Origin: JALZAA01 sp035316005
Lineage (GTDB): Bacteria > Actinomycetota > Acidimicrobiia > IMCC26256 > JACDBD01
Reading direction: 5' to 3'
DNA: 8,395 nucleotides
NCBI GenBank assembly: GCA_035316005.1
Contig: DATFXK010000098.1
Coordinates: forward strand, 1 to 8,395
The translations under genes were made by a program, and so were the position numbers. Under the pieces are notes generated by a model, which was given only the letters and a program-made list of their open reading frames with translations, did not search any database and was not told where the DNA came from. Positions 1 through 5,168 of this stretch are shown here, piece after piece; within the stretch, counting starts at the first letter, position 1, and every line of letters begins with the position of its first letter.

Positions 1-771
1 CGCCGGGCGGAACTCCAACCCGCGGCCGGCGACCCTGCGCAACAGATTGCGGGCAACCGCGTCCCGGCCGACCACCGGATGCTGGGGCGCGCCCGGTACG
101 AGGCCGCCGGAGTCGGCGTCGCCGACCACGTCTGGGTCCAAGACCTCGAGCAGGGCCGCGAGATTGCCGCCAGTGGCCGCGGCGGCGAACTGCTCGGCGA
201 GCCTCCGCTGCTCATCGAGGTCGGCCCGGAAACGAGGGGGCTCGGCTTCCGCGCGGACATGCCTGCGGGCCCGGCTCGCGAGCTGTCGAACAGCCGCCGG
301 CGACCGGCCGACGATCGACGCGATCTCGTCGAACGACATCTGGAAGACGTCGTGGAGTACGAACGCGGTGCGCTCGGCCGGGGAGAGCTGTTCGAGCACG
401 ACCAGCAGGGCCATGCGAACGGAGTCGTCGAGTGTGACGCGGTCGGCGGGGTTGGCCCCGAGCGATGGGAAGTCCACCACCGGCTCGGGGAGCCATGGCC
501 CGACGTAGCTGGTGCGCCGGGACGCTGCTGACCGCAGCTGATCGAGACACAGCCGGCTGGCCACGGTCACGAGCCAGCCGCGCACGTCGTCGATGCCGTC
601 GACGCCATGCCGTACGAGCCGGGCATACGCCTCCTGCACGACGTCCTCGGCGTCGCTGACGCTCCCGAGCATCCGGTACGCGACATCCATCAGGCGCTGG
701 CGGTGATCGCGCCAGGCGTCGGCAACACGAGGGTCGGCACCAGCCGGCTTTCCCATTGGGTTGTGGTCCAT
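1..771 (-). CDS. ECF41 / SigJ-type RNA polymerase sigma factor (3' end outside window)
   Basis: Extracytoplasmic-function sigma factor that directs RNA polymerase to its own promoter class. My reading of the minus strand gives 257 open codons from ATG at 771 to base 1 with no stop. Sigma region 2 is at about residues 26-83 (DAEDVVQEAY at 40-49), region 4 at about 127-173 (LSPAERTAFVLHDVF, then FDEIASIVGRSPAAVRQLASRAR). The linker contains WLPEP at 93-97, a conserved ECF41 motif. From about residue 181 a SnoaL-like domain follows, with DADSGG at 218-223 where the family has a DGGG-type motif. In this family the fused domain replaces an anti-sigma factor and tunes activity. Members are usually near 290-300 residues, so roughly 40 are missing beyond the edge. 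The start at 771 lies 11 nt after the -10 element of an ECF41-type promoter and has no good Shine-Dalgarno sequence, so the mRNA may be nearly leaderless. An in-frame ATG at 810 lies upstream of that promoter core and is less likely; ATG at 756 is another option. Confidence 0.93.
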   Translation of the reverse strand, partial: MDHNPMGKPAGADPRVADAWRDHRQRLMDVAYRMLGSVSDAEDVVQEAYARLVRHGVDGIDDVRGWLVTVASRLCLDQLRSAASRRTSYVGPWLPEPVVDFPSLGANPADRVTLDDSVRMALLVVLEQLSPAERTAFVLHDVFQMSFDEIASIVGRSPAAVRQLASRARRHVRAEAEPPRFRADLDEQRRLAEQFAAAATGGNLAALLEVLDPDVVGDADSGGLVPGAPQHPVVGRDAVARNLLRRVAGRGLEFRPA

Positions 772-782
772 CTCACTCGTAG

Positions 783-809
783 GACGTGCGAAGCGATTGG
801 AGTGTGACA
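783..809 (-). promoter_or_regulatory. ECF41-type promoter of the sigma factor gene
   Basis: On the minus strand TGTCACA (809-803) is followed after exactly 16 bases by CGTC (786-783), then 11 bases to the ATG at 771. TGTCACA with CGTC at this spacing is the motif I recall for ECF41 promoters. This implies that the sigma factor transcribes its own gene. The assignment is by motif; the transcription start is inferred. Confidence 0.8.
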
Positions 810-832
810 TCGGCCGGGCAATGGGCTGCCGG

Positions 833-859
833 TGTCACAACCTCAACCGGACGTCCGTC
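833..859 (+). promoter_or_regulatory. ECF41-type promoter of the ABC exporter operon
   Basis: TGTCACA (833-839) is followed after exactly 16 bases by CGTC (856-859), pointing at the ABC transporter start 39 bases further on. It is the mirror image of the promoter of the sigma gene, and the two TGTCACA elements form a 7-bp inverted repeat 23 bp apart. A second CGTC at 852-855 has the wrong spacing and is ignored. This places the exporter under the neighbouring sigma factor by inference. Confidence 0.78.
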
Positions 860-898
860 CTTGTCAGCAGTAGTCCACACCTTCGAATGGAGATAGCC

Positions 899-1843
899 AT
901 GACATCGCTTGCAGTCGAAGTCCGGGGACTGACCAAGACGTACTCGGGCGGCGTCCAGGCAGTGCGCGAGATCGACTTCGACGTGCGATCCGGTGAGGTC
1001 TTCGGGCTGTTGGGTCCAAACGGTGCCGGCAAATCGACCACCGTCGGCATGCTCACCGGGACGGTTGCACCGACCGCGGGAAGCGCGCGCCTGGCGGGCC
1101 GTGAGGTGGCTGGCGAGCCCCTGGAGGCCCGCCGCGTGAGCGCCGTCGTCTTCCAGGAAGCGGTCGTCGACCGGCCGCTCACCGGGAGACGAAACCTCGA
1201 GATTCATGCCCGATTGTGGGGTCTGGGTGCCGGGGCCGCGGCGCGGCGACTTCGAGAGGTCGTCGACGCATTCGGGCTCCGAGAGGTCATCGACCGGCCG
1301 GTCTCGAGCTACAGCGGGGGGCAGCGCCGTCGGTTGGAGCTCTCCCGGGCCCTCCTCTCCGAGCCCCAGGTCCTGTTCCTCGACGAGCCGACCGTCGGTC
1401 TGGATCCACTCATCCGGTACGAGCTTCTCGACCTCATCGACGGACTGCGTCGCCGGGGGGAGATGACCGTCGTCCTCACGACGCACTACCTCGACGAGGC
1501 CGAACGACTCTGCGATCGCGTCGCGATCATGCACGCGGGGCGAATCGTCGCGCTCGACGCGCCGCAGGCGCTGCTGAGGGCGCTTGGCACCGAGGTGCTC
1601 GAGGTCCGAGTCGACGGAGACCCGACCGCCACGCTCACGAGGTTGCGCGCGCACGGGATGGCGACCGACGACGTGTTCTCGCTCGGTGGCACGCTCACCA
1701 TCCCGCTGCACGGGTCGTCCGCAGAGGCCGCCGTGCTCACGATCAACCAGATCGGGCTGAACACGACCGAGCTCACCACCCGTCGCCCCACGCTCGATGA
1801 TGTGTACCTCCGCCTCACCGGCGGCCGTCTGGCCGCCGCCTGA
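899..1843 (+). CDS. ABC-2 type exporter ATP-binding protein (DrrA-like)
   Basis: Cytoplasmic ATPase of a two-component ABC-2 exporter of the daunorubicin-resistance (DrrA) type, 314 residues. Visible motifs: Walker A GPNGAGKST at 39-47, Q-loop Gln86, ABC signature SYSGGQ at 137-142, Walker B VLFLDEP at 158-164 with Glu163 as the catalytic base, D-loop GLD at 167-169, H-loop His196 in TTHYLDEAE. The last ~100 residues form the accessory C-terminal domain usual in DrrA-type ATPases, and the length fits the family. The start at 899 is chosen because GGAG (889-892) stands 6 bases before it; the reading frame is open further upstream, but that stretch covers the promoter region. The permease gene begins 16 bases after the stop, so the two form an operon. 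The substrate cannot be read from sequence; hydrophobic drugs, lipids or polyketides are typical. Expression is probably driven by the ECF41-type promoter at 833-859. Confidence 0.96.
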   Translation: MTSLAVEVRGLTKTYSGGVQAVREIDFDVRSGEVFGLLGPNGAGKSTTVGMLTGTVAPTAGSARLAGREVAGEPLEARRVSAVVFQEAVVDRPLTGRRNLEIHARLWGLGAGAAARRLREVVDAFGLREVIDRPVSSYSGGQRRRLELSRALLSEPQVLFLDEPTVGLDPLIRYELLDLIDGLRRRGEMTVVLTTHYLDEAERLCDRVAIMHAGRIVALDAPQALLRALGTEVLEVRVDGDPTATLTRLRAHGMATDDVFSLGGTLTIPLHGSSAEAAVLTINQIGLNTTELTTRRPTLDDVYLRLTGGRLAAA

Positions 1844-1859
1844 CTCGAAAGGAGAACCA

Positions 1860-2723
1860 ATGGTCACCATCGCCACACCTGCCTCGCGCCCGACAGCGTC
1901 ACGGCCTCTTGCGCCCACCTCCCCCCGGAGCGCGCGAGCGCTGAGCACGCTCGTACGGCGGCGATTCGCGCTCAGCGTTCGGACGCCGCGAGAGCTCCTC
2001 GTCCCGCTGCTCACACCGGTCCTGTTCGCGCTCGTCATCGCTCCAGCACTCGCCGATCAGGTGACCAACGTCGGCGGGATCGACTACATGAGCTTCGTCG
2101 CGATCGCAACGGTTGGACTCTTGCTGCCGCTCAGCTGCATGTCGGCGGGTATCGGCGTGCTCGTCGATCGCGAGAGCGGTGCCCGTCGCGACCTGATCGC
2201 GGCGCCACTACGACGCCCGCTCATCGTGTTCGGCAATCTTACGGTCGCGCTTGCGGTGAGCGCTCTCCAGCTCGCAGTGCTGATTGGCGCGGCTGTCCTA
2301 CGCGGCGCCCAATTCTCCTCAGGCTCCACCGGGATCATGTGGTTCGTCGCGGCCAGCCTCGGGTTGGTCGTGATCATGTACGGCGCGGCCGAGACTCTCG
2401 CCAACCGCATCCCGACCCAAGAGGAATACGTCGCGGCACTGCCCGCGGTGGCAATTGTCCCCTGGTTCTTCGCCGGGTCGCTCTTTCCTGTCAACGCGCT
2501 CCCGGCCGGACTCGCCGCGTTCGCCAAGGTCCTACCGCTGACGCATGTCCTCGCCGTCATGCGCTACGGACTCGTCGATCACAGAGGGACCGGGCTCCAT
2601 GACATCTGGGGTATGAGCAGCCCCACCGCGATGGCCCTCCTGAGTCTCGCCGTCGTCGCCGCGTACGCCGTGCTGTTGACGGTCGTCGCCGTCAGGGTGT
2701 TCAACCGGGCCACGGTCCAGTAG
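1860..2723 (+). CDS. ABC-2 type exporter permease (DrrB-like)
   Basis: Integral membrane subunit that pairs with the upstream ATPase, 287 residues. The start is fixed by AAAGGAG (1848-1854) 5 bases before the ATG. The first ~42 residues are hydrophilic and Arg/Ser/Pro-rich (cytoplasmic tail). About six hydrophobic segments follow, near 45-63, 77-101, 120-147, 158-178, 191-211 and 256-280. The stretch around 201-240 (PWFFAGSLFPVNALP, then KVLPLTHVLAVMRYGL) is the characteristic ABC-2 permease C-terminal region, with the Pro-Leu-Thr-His element before the last helix. Length and topology match DrrB-type permeases. No clear hairpin terminator follows the stop at 2723. Confidence 0.94.
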   Translation: MVTIATPASRPTASRPLAPTSPRSARALSTLVRRRFALSVRTPRELLVPLLTPVLFALVIAPALADQVTNVGGIDYMSFVAIATVGLLLPLSCMSAGIGVLVDRESGARRDLIAAPLRRPLIVFGNLTVALAVSALQLAVLIGAAVLRGAQFSSGSTGIMWFVAASLGLVVIMYGAAETLANRIPTQEEYVAALPAVAIVPWFFAGSLFPVNALPAGLAAFAKVLPLTHVLAVMRYGLVDHRGTGLHDIWGMSSPTAMALLSLAVVAAYAVLLTVVAVRVFNRATVQ

Positions 2724-2887
2724 CGGAAGTGCGGATGAGATACACGAAAAGATTGATGGGCCATTGACGCTTGTGACGGACGGTCTCGACCTGCACGCAC
2801 CAGTAGGGCGAGAATACGTCGGGCATAGCCGCGTAAACCACGAAAGAACAGTACTTCCGCGAAGGAGCGAACCAATTCAGATTCAGC

Positions 2888-2974
2888 TCAGTGCCGGAGC
2901 ACCCAAAAAGCTGCGGCCATCGGCAGAGCGAACAGCACGAGCAGAACGAGAAGTTCCCGCCCTCCGATTTCCAC
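2888..2974 (-). CDS. 28-residue single-helix membrane micro-protein (hypothetical)
   Basis: Small ORF read on the minus strand: GTG at 2974, 28 codons, TGA at 2890-2888. The product starts MEIGGRELLVLLVLF and ends AAFWVLRH: a charged N-terminus, one hydrophobic helix over about residues 8-25, and a basic C-terminus. Just upstream of the GTG is a strong Shine-Dalgarno sequence (GGGAGGGGG, about 4-5 bases away), far better than chance. TATGTT (3015-3010, minus) is a possible -10 element. I do not recognise a family. The pattern resembles the N-terminal helix of short actinobacterial membrane proteins, so it could be a genuine micro-protein or a truncated remnant. It lies alone between the exporter operon and the tRNA/tmRNA-like fragment. 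Confidence 0.5.
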   Translation of the reverse strand: MEIGGRELLVLLVLFALPMAAAFWVLRH

Positions 2975-3029
2975 GGTTCCCCCTCCCACCCCAAGGGCGT
3001 GCGCCGGACAACATATCGCCCCACATGGC

Positions 3030-3086
3030 GTCCCGGGAAGGGGTCGCAGTGGTGGCGTCGGCGCCCTTCCGTGCTCCTCCCGGGAC
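3030..3086. repeat. 9-bp inverted repeat with inner helix
   Basis: GTCCCGGGA (3030-3038) pairs with TCCCGGGAC (3078-3086). Inside, AAGGG (3038-3042) can pair with CCCTT (3064-3068), sharing one base with the outer arm. Each arm is itself a palindrome (TCCCGGGA). It lies directly before the tRNA/tmRNA-like fragment and may be part of the same RNA structure or a recombinase arm site. Function unknown. Confidence 0.45.
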
Positions 3087-3090
3087 GGTC

Positions 3091-3137
3091 GCGGACTCAG
3101 TATCCGTCGGACGGGGGTTCGACTCCTCCCGGCCCCA
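3091..3137 (+). other. tRNA/tmRNA 3'-end-like fragment (likely att site remnant)
   Basis: The segment folds like the 3' half of a tRNA. GCGGA/TCCGT (3091-3095/3103-3107) is a 5-bp stem with a 7-base loop, then a 5-base spacer CGGAC. A perfect T-arm follows: GGGGG (3113-3117), loop TTCGACT, CCTCC (3125-3129). The acceptor 3' strand CGGCCCC (3130-3136) and discriminator A end the unit. No matching 5' strand GGGGCCG or D-arm lies upstream, and the loop carries T where a tRNA would have purine 37, so this is not an intact tRNA. The run CCGTCGGAC before the T-arm resembles tmRNA 3' ends, which makes an ssrA fragment the better guess. Such fragments are typical of integrative-element attachment sites, and the end of it is repeated at 5147-5168. 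Confidence 0.6.
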
Positions 3138-3140
3138 CGC
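3119..3140 (+). repeat. 22-bp direct repeat, left copy (att-like)
   Basis: The 22 bases begin TCGACTCCTCCC and end GGCCCCACGC, identical to 5147-5168 in the same orientation. The copy covers most of the T-loop, the 3' side of the T-stem and the acceptor 3' strand of the tRNA/tmRNA-like fragment. Sequences on both flanks differ between the copies. This is the usual layout of an att core in a tRNA or tmRNA 3' end. Confidence 0.8.
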
Positions 3141-3216
3141 TGCCATCGGAATCGGTGCGTGCGCGAAACTCACGTCCGAGGACTCCGGACCGTTCGAGCA
3201 CAGGAGGATCCGGCAC

Positions 3217-3648
3217 ATGGCGGACGAAGCGTTGGGGCCGGTCAGCTATCTGGTCGTCCAGTTTCCGGGGAGCAAGATGACCGGCGAGGGCTTCCCGATC
3301 CTCGTCGACCTCGTCGACCGGGGACTCATCCGGATCCTCGACCTCGTGTTCGTCACTCGGGACGCGGACGGCTCGATTCGATCTCTCGAGCTGAGCGACC
3401 TCGATCGCGACGGGAAGGTCGACCTCGCCGTGTTCGAGGGGGCGTCGTCGGGTCTGCTCGACGGCAGCGACCTCACCGACGCCGCGTCGGTCATCGATCC
3501 CGGGTCGTCCGCCGGCATCCTGATCTTCGAGAACCGATGGGCGACTCCGTTCACGCAGGCACTGCGGCGTGGCGGAGCCGAGCTCGTGGCGGCCGGCTAC
3601 GTACCGCAGGATGCGCTCCTCGCGTCTCTGGACGCGACCGACAAGTGA
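3217..3648 (+). CDS. DUF6325 family protein
   Basis: Cytoplasmic protein of 143 residues with no signal peptide or membrane segment, matching the actinobacterial DUF6325 family as I recall it. Conserved-looking stretches: GPVSYLVVQFPGSKMTGEGFP at about residues 7-27, LVDLVDRGLIRILDLVFVTRDADGS at 29-53, DLDRDGKVDLAVFEGASSGLL at 61-81, and DPGSSAGILIFENRWATPF at 94-112. The middle acidic segment DLDRDGKVDL looks like a calcium-loop sequence but no EF-hand is claimed. The start is set by AGGAGG (3202-3207) 9 bases before the ATG. A SHOCT gene follows 23 bases after the stop, so it is probably the first gene of a four-gene operon. The biochemical function of the family is unknown. Confidence 0.88.
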   Translation: MADEALGPVSYLVVQFPGSKMTGEGFPILVDLVDRGLIRILDLVFVTRDADGSIRSLELSDLDRDGKVDLAVFEGASSGLLDGSDLTDAASVIDPGSSAGILIFENRWATPFTQALRRGGAELVAAGYVPQDALLASLDATDK

Positions 3649-3671
3649 TCAGGCCGAGGAGGACTTGACCG

Positions 3672-3950
3672 ATGCCCGGACTCCTACGAGGGATCGCCCG
3701 CACCGCGGTCGTCGCGGGAACCGCTACCGCGGTCTCGAATCGTGTGTCACGCCGGCAAGCCAATCGTTGGGCCCAGCAGGACGAACAGCAGTACGCGCAG
3801 CAGCAGTATGCGCAACCGCAATACGAGCAGGCTCCGGCGGCCGCGCCGGACACCGTCTCCCAGCTGAAGGATTTGGCCGACCTGAAGGCACAAGGCGTCC
3901 TCACAGACGCCGAGTTCGAGGCGCAGAAGGCCAAGATCTTGGCGTCGTGA
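3672..3950 (+). CDS. SHOCT domain protein with Gln/Tyr-rich linker
   Basis: Small protein of 92 residues. Residues 1-33 are basic with a short hydrophobic stretch (about 8-20, IARTAVVAGTATA) that could touch a membrane. Residues 35-53 are a low-complexity Gln/Tyr/Ala linker with repeated QQYAQ-type units. The C-terminus (about 62-91) is a SHOCT domain: SQLKDLADLKAQGVLTDAEF, then an EAQKAKIL tail. SHOCT is a ~30-residue two-helix module common at the C-termini of small bacterial proteins and thought to mediate oligomerisation. GAGGAGG (3656-3662) lies 9 bases before the ATG. The next SHOCT gene starts 17 bases after the stop. Family assignment is firm; function is unknown. Confidence 0.88.
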   Translation: MPGLLRGIARTAVVAGTATAVSNRVSRRQANRWAQQDEQQYAQQQYAQPQYEQAPAAAPDTVSQLKDLADLKAQGVLTDAEFEAQKAKILAS

Positions 3951-3967
3951 GACAGCCGGAGCGACGC

Positions 3968-4219
3968 GTGCTCTTCCTTCTCCGCCCTCGTCAGACCTGG
4001 ATGCCGTACGCGCTGCCCAGGAGCCGTGAACTGCAGAATGCGTACAACAAGCAGCTCCGGCAGGCTTACGCGTCGACGCGCCGCGTCGAGCCGCCCGATC
4101 ATGATCCGCTCGACGAGGTGAGGGAGCTCGCCGAGCTCCACCGATCGGGGGTTCTGACGGACAAGGAGTTCTCGGCCGCCAAGGCGAACGTGCTCGCTCT
4201 CGACGACGACCCGACATGA
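3968..4219 (+). CDS. Second SHOCT domain protein
   Basis: Small soluble protein of 83 residues starting at GTG 3968, chosen because GGAG (3958-3961) lies 6 bases upstream. An in-frame GTG at 3947 overlapping the previous stop would add 7 residues. The N-terminal part (FLLRPRQTWMPYALPRSREL) is basic and aromatic; residues 48-77 are a SHOCT domain (LDEVRELAELHRSGVLTDKE, then FSAAKANVLAL). The ATG of the following NTF2-like gene overlaps its TGA (ATGA), a sign of translational coupling. It is the only one of the three SHOCT proteins here with no hydrophobic segment at all, so it may be a soluble partner of the others. That role is inference. Confidence 0.82.
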   Translation: MLFLLRPRQTWMPYALPRSRELQNAYNKQLRQAYASTRRVEPPDHDPLDEVRELAELHRSGVLTDKEFSAAKANVLALDDDPT

Positions 4220-4656
4220 CGTCTGCCGCCGCCCGCGCGGAGACCCTCATGCGGGTTCTTCGCGCCAGCATCGAACACGACGGCCGCGCCGCCGCTGACG
4301 TCTATACCGAGGACGTTCGGGCGTGGACACCGGCGATGTCGACCTCTTCGCTGAGCGAACTGATGTCCGAATTCGATCGCCGCGACGACGCCTTCTCCGA
4401 CTTCCAACTGGAGGTCGCACCTCTCGCTGTAGGAGGCGACTACGCGTGCGTGGAGTGGACCGTCACCATGGCGCACACCGGTCGGCTTCCCGTCGCCGAA
4501 GGGAAGGTCGTAGACCCGACGGGCCTGCGCGTCACCCTGCACGGGATCACGGTCGCCGAGTTCCGGGGCGACCGGATCTGTTCGTTCCGCCAATACTGGG
4601 ACGAGCTCTCCGTCTTCGAACAGCTCGGTCTGCTGCCCGAGGGCTTGCCGCGCTGA
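4216..4656 (+). CDS. NTF2/SnoaL-like protein
   Basis: Protein of 146 residues with the cone-shaped NTF2 fold pattern: helices at the start (ETLMRVLRASIEHDGRAAADVYTEDVRAWTP, about 9-39), a central helix (SLSELMSEFDRRDDAF), then strands DFQLEVAPLAVGGDYACVEWTVTMAHTG and LRVTLHGITVAEFRGDRICSFRQYWDEL. The ending 'FRGDRICSFRQYWDELSVFEQLGL' is typical of SnoaL-like or ester-cyclase relatives. Such proteins bind or isomerise small hydrophobic ligands, or serve as non-catalytic binding domains; no definite catalytic residues can be assigned. The start ATG overlaps the upstream SHOCT stop by 4 bases. It is the last gene of the island operon and faces the membrane SHOCT gene with a 6-bp gap. Confidence 0.87.
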   Translation: MTSAAARAETLMRVLRASIEHDGRAAADVYTEDVRAWTPAMSTSSLSELMSEFDRRDDAFSDFQLEVAPLAVGGDYACVEWTVTMAHTGRLPVAEGKVVDPTGLRVTLHGITVAEFRGDRICSFRQYWDELSVFEQLGLLPEGLPR

Positions 4657-4658
4657 GC

Positions 4659-4675
4659 CGTCTCAGGTGGAGACG
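4659..4675. terminator. Short hairpin between convergent genes
   Basis: CGTCTC (4659-4664) and GAGACG (4670-4675) form a 6-bp stem with a 5-base loop, between the NTF2-like stop and the end of the membrane SHOCT gene, whose stop codon it contains. No U-tract follows. It could act as a weak bidirectional terminator; the stem is short. Confidence 0.35.
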
Positions 4676-5052
4676 ATCTTGGCTTTCATCTGCTCGAATT
4701 CGGCGTCTGAGATCGCGCCCTGCTTCTTCAGGTCGTTCAGGCGAGCGAGCTCGTCAACAGGGCTCGGGGAGGATCCGGCGACGCTCCGGATATAGGCGCG
4801 CTGCGCTTCGGCTGCTTCCGCCGCGTGCTCACTCATCTTGTGGCCCCGCGCGATGAGGTACACGAACACGCCGAGATACGGCAGCACGATCACGAAGATC
4901 ACCCAGAGCGCCTTGGCGACCCCTCCGAGATCTCGGCTCCGGAAGATGTCCGAGAACACGACGATGAGCAGCCAGATCCAGATGAAGAACAAGAAGAAGT
5001 AGAGGATCGACAGGAAGACCTGTCCGCTTCCGAAGTCTGCTGCGAGCGTCAC
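4663..5052 (-). CDS. Membrane protein with PLDc_N-like helices and C-terminal SHOCT domain
   Basis: Membrane protein of 129 residues. Two transmembrane helices lie at about 12-34 (FLSILYFFLFFIWIWLLIVVF) and 46-67 (AKALWVIFVIVLPYLGVFVY), ending in YLIARG; this is the PLDc_N-type pair seen in many actinobacterial small membrane proteins. An Ala/Glu-rich linker (74-98) leads to a SHOCT domain at 99-128 (VDELARLNDLKKQGAISDAE, FEQMKAKIV). GTG at 5052 is preferred because GGGAG (5062-5058) lies 5 bases upstream; a GTG at 5058 overlaps that site. It is convergent with the other island genes, so it has its own promoter. Sharing the SHOCT module with two nearby proteins suggests they may assemble at the membrane, which is inference. 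Confidence 0.88.
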   Translation of the reverse strand: MTLAADFGSGQVFLSILYFFLFFIWIWLLIVVFSDIFRSRDLGGVAKALWVIFVIVLPYLGVFVYLIARGHKMSEHAAEAAEAQRAYIRSVAGSSPSPVDELARLNDLKKQGAISDAEFEQMKAKIVST

Positions 5053-5146
5053 GGTCACTCCCTTTCTGCATGCCTGCGGTTGTCATACCACGGCACGGGT
5101 AAGCGCGGAACGCGGAGCTCGAGCACACGGCCCGACACCCATGCGG

Positions 5147-5168
5147 TCGACTCCTCCCGGCCCCACGC
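5147..5168 (+). repeat. 22-bp direct repeat, right copy (att-like)
   Basis: Exact second copy of the repeat at 3119-3140. Here nothing tRNA-like precedes it, so only the core is present, as at the distal end of an inserted element. The reading frame of a beta-propeller protein starts inside or right after it. Confidence 0.8.

Larger units (their letters stand above)
3119..5168. mobile_element. Candidate att-flanked mini-island with SHOCT gene cluster
   Basis: About 2.05 kb bounded by two exact 22-bp direct repeats derived from a tRNA/tmRNA 3' end. It contains five small genes: DUF6325, two SHOCT proteins, an NTF2-like protein, and a convergent membrane SHOCT protein. No integrase, excisionase or replication gene is present, so it would be a cargo-only or decayed element, a satellite, or one unit of a tandem array whose integrase lies outside the window. 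A propeller gene missing its 5' end begins exactly at the right repeat, supporting a recombination junction there. An assembly join at the short repeat is the main alternative. Confidence 0.45.

Noticed and set aside
773..2038. 421-codon open frame on the minus strand across the ABC operon
   Set aside because: It is antisense to the ABC ATPase with all its motifs, has low-complexity Arg/Gly/Asp composition and crosses the divergent promoter region.
2764..2769. TTGACG as a -35 element after the exporter operon
   Set aside because: No -10-like hexamer lies 16-19 bases downstream and no gene starts nearby on the plus strand.
2723..2860. 8-bp inverted repeat GCGGAAGT (2723-2730) / ACTTCCGC (2853-2860) as ends of a small mobile element
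   Set aside because: Only 8 bp, no target duplication, the left arm overlaps the permease stop codon, and a match of this length is possible by chance.
3091..3137. Intact tRNA with CAG anticodon
   Set aside because: There is no D-arm and no 5' acceptor strand, the variable arm is too short for tRNA-Leu, and base 37 would be T.
2772..3140. Full-length tmRNA gene
   Set aside because: The 3' end looks right and ACGGTCTCGAC near 2780-2790 resembles a tmRNA 5' region, but there is no GGGGCCG 5' acceptor strand and no tag reading frame ending in an Ala-Ala type peptide plus stop.
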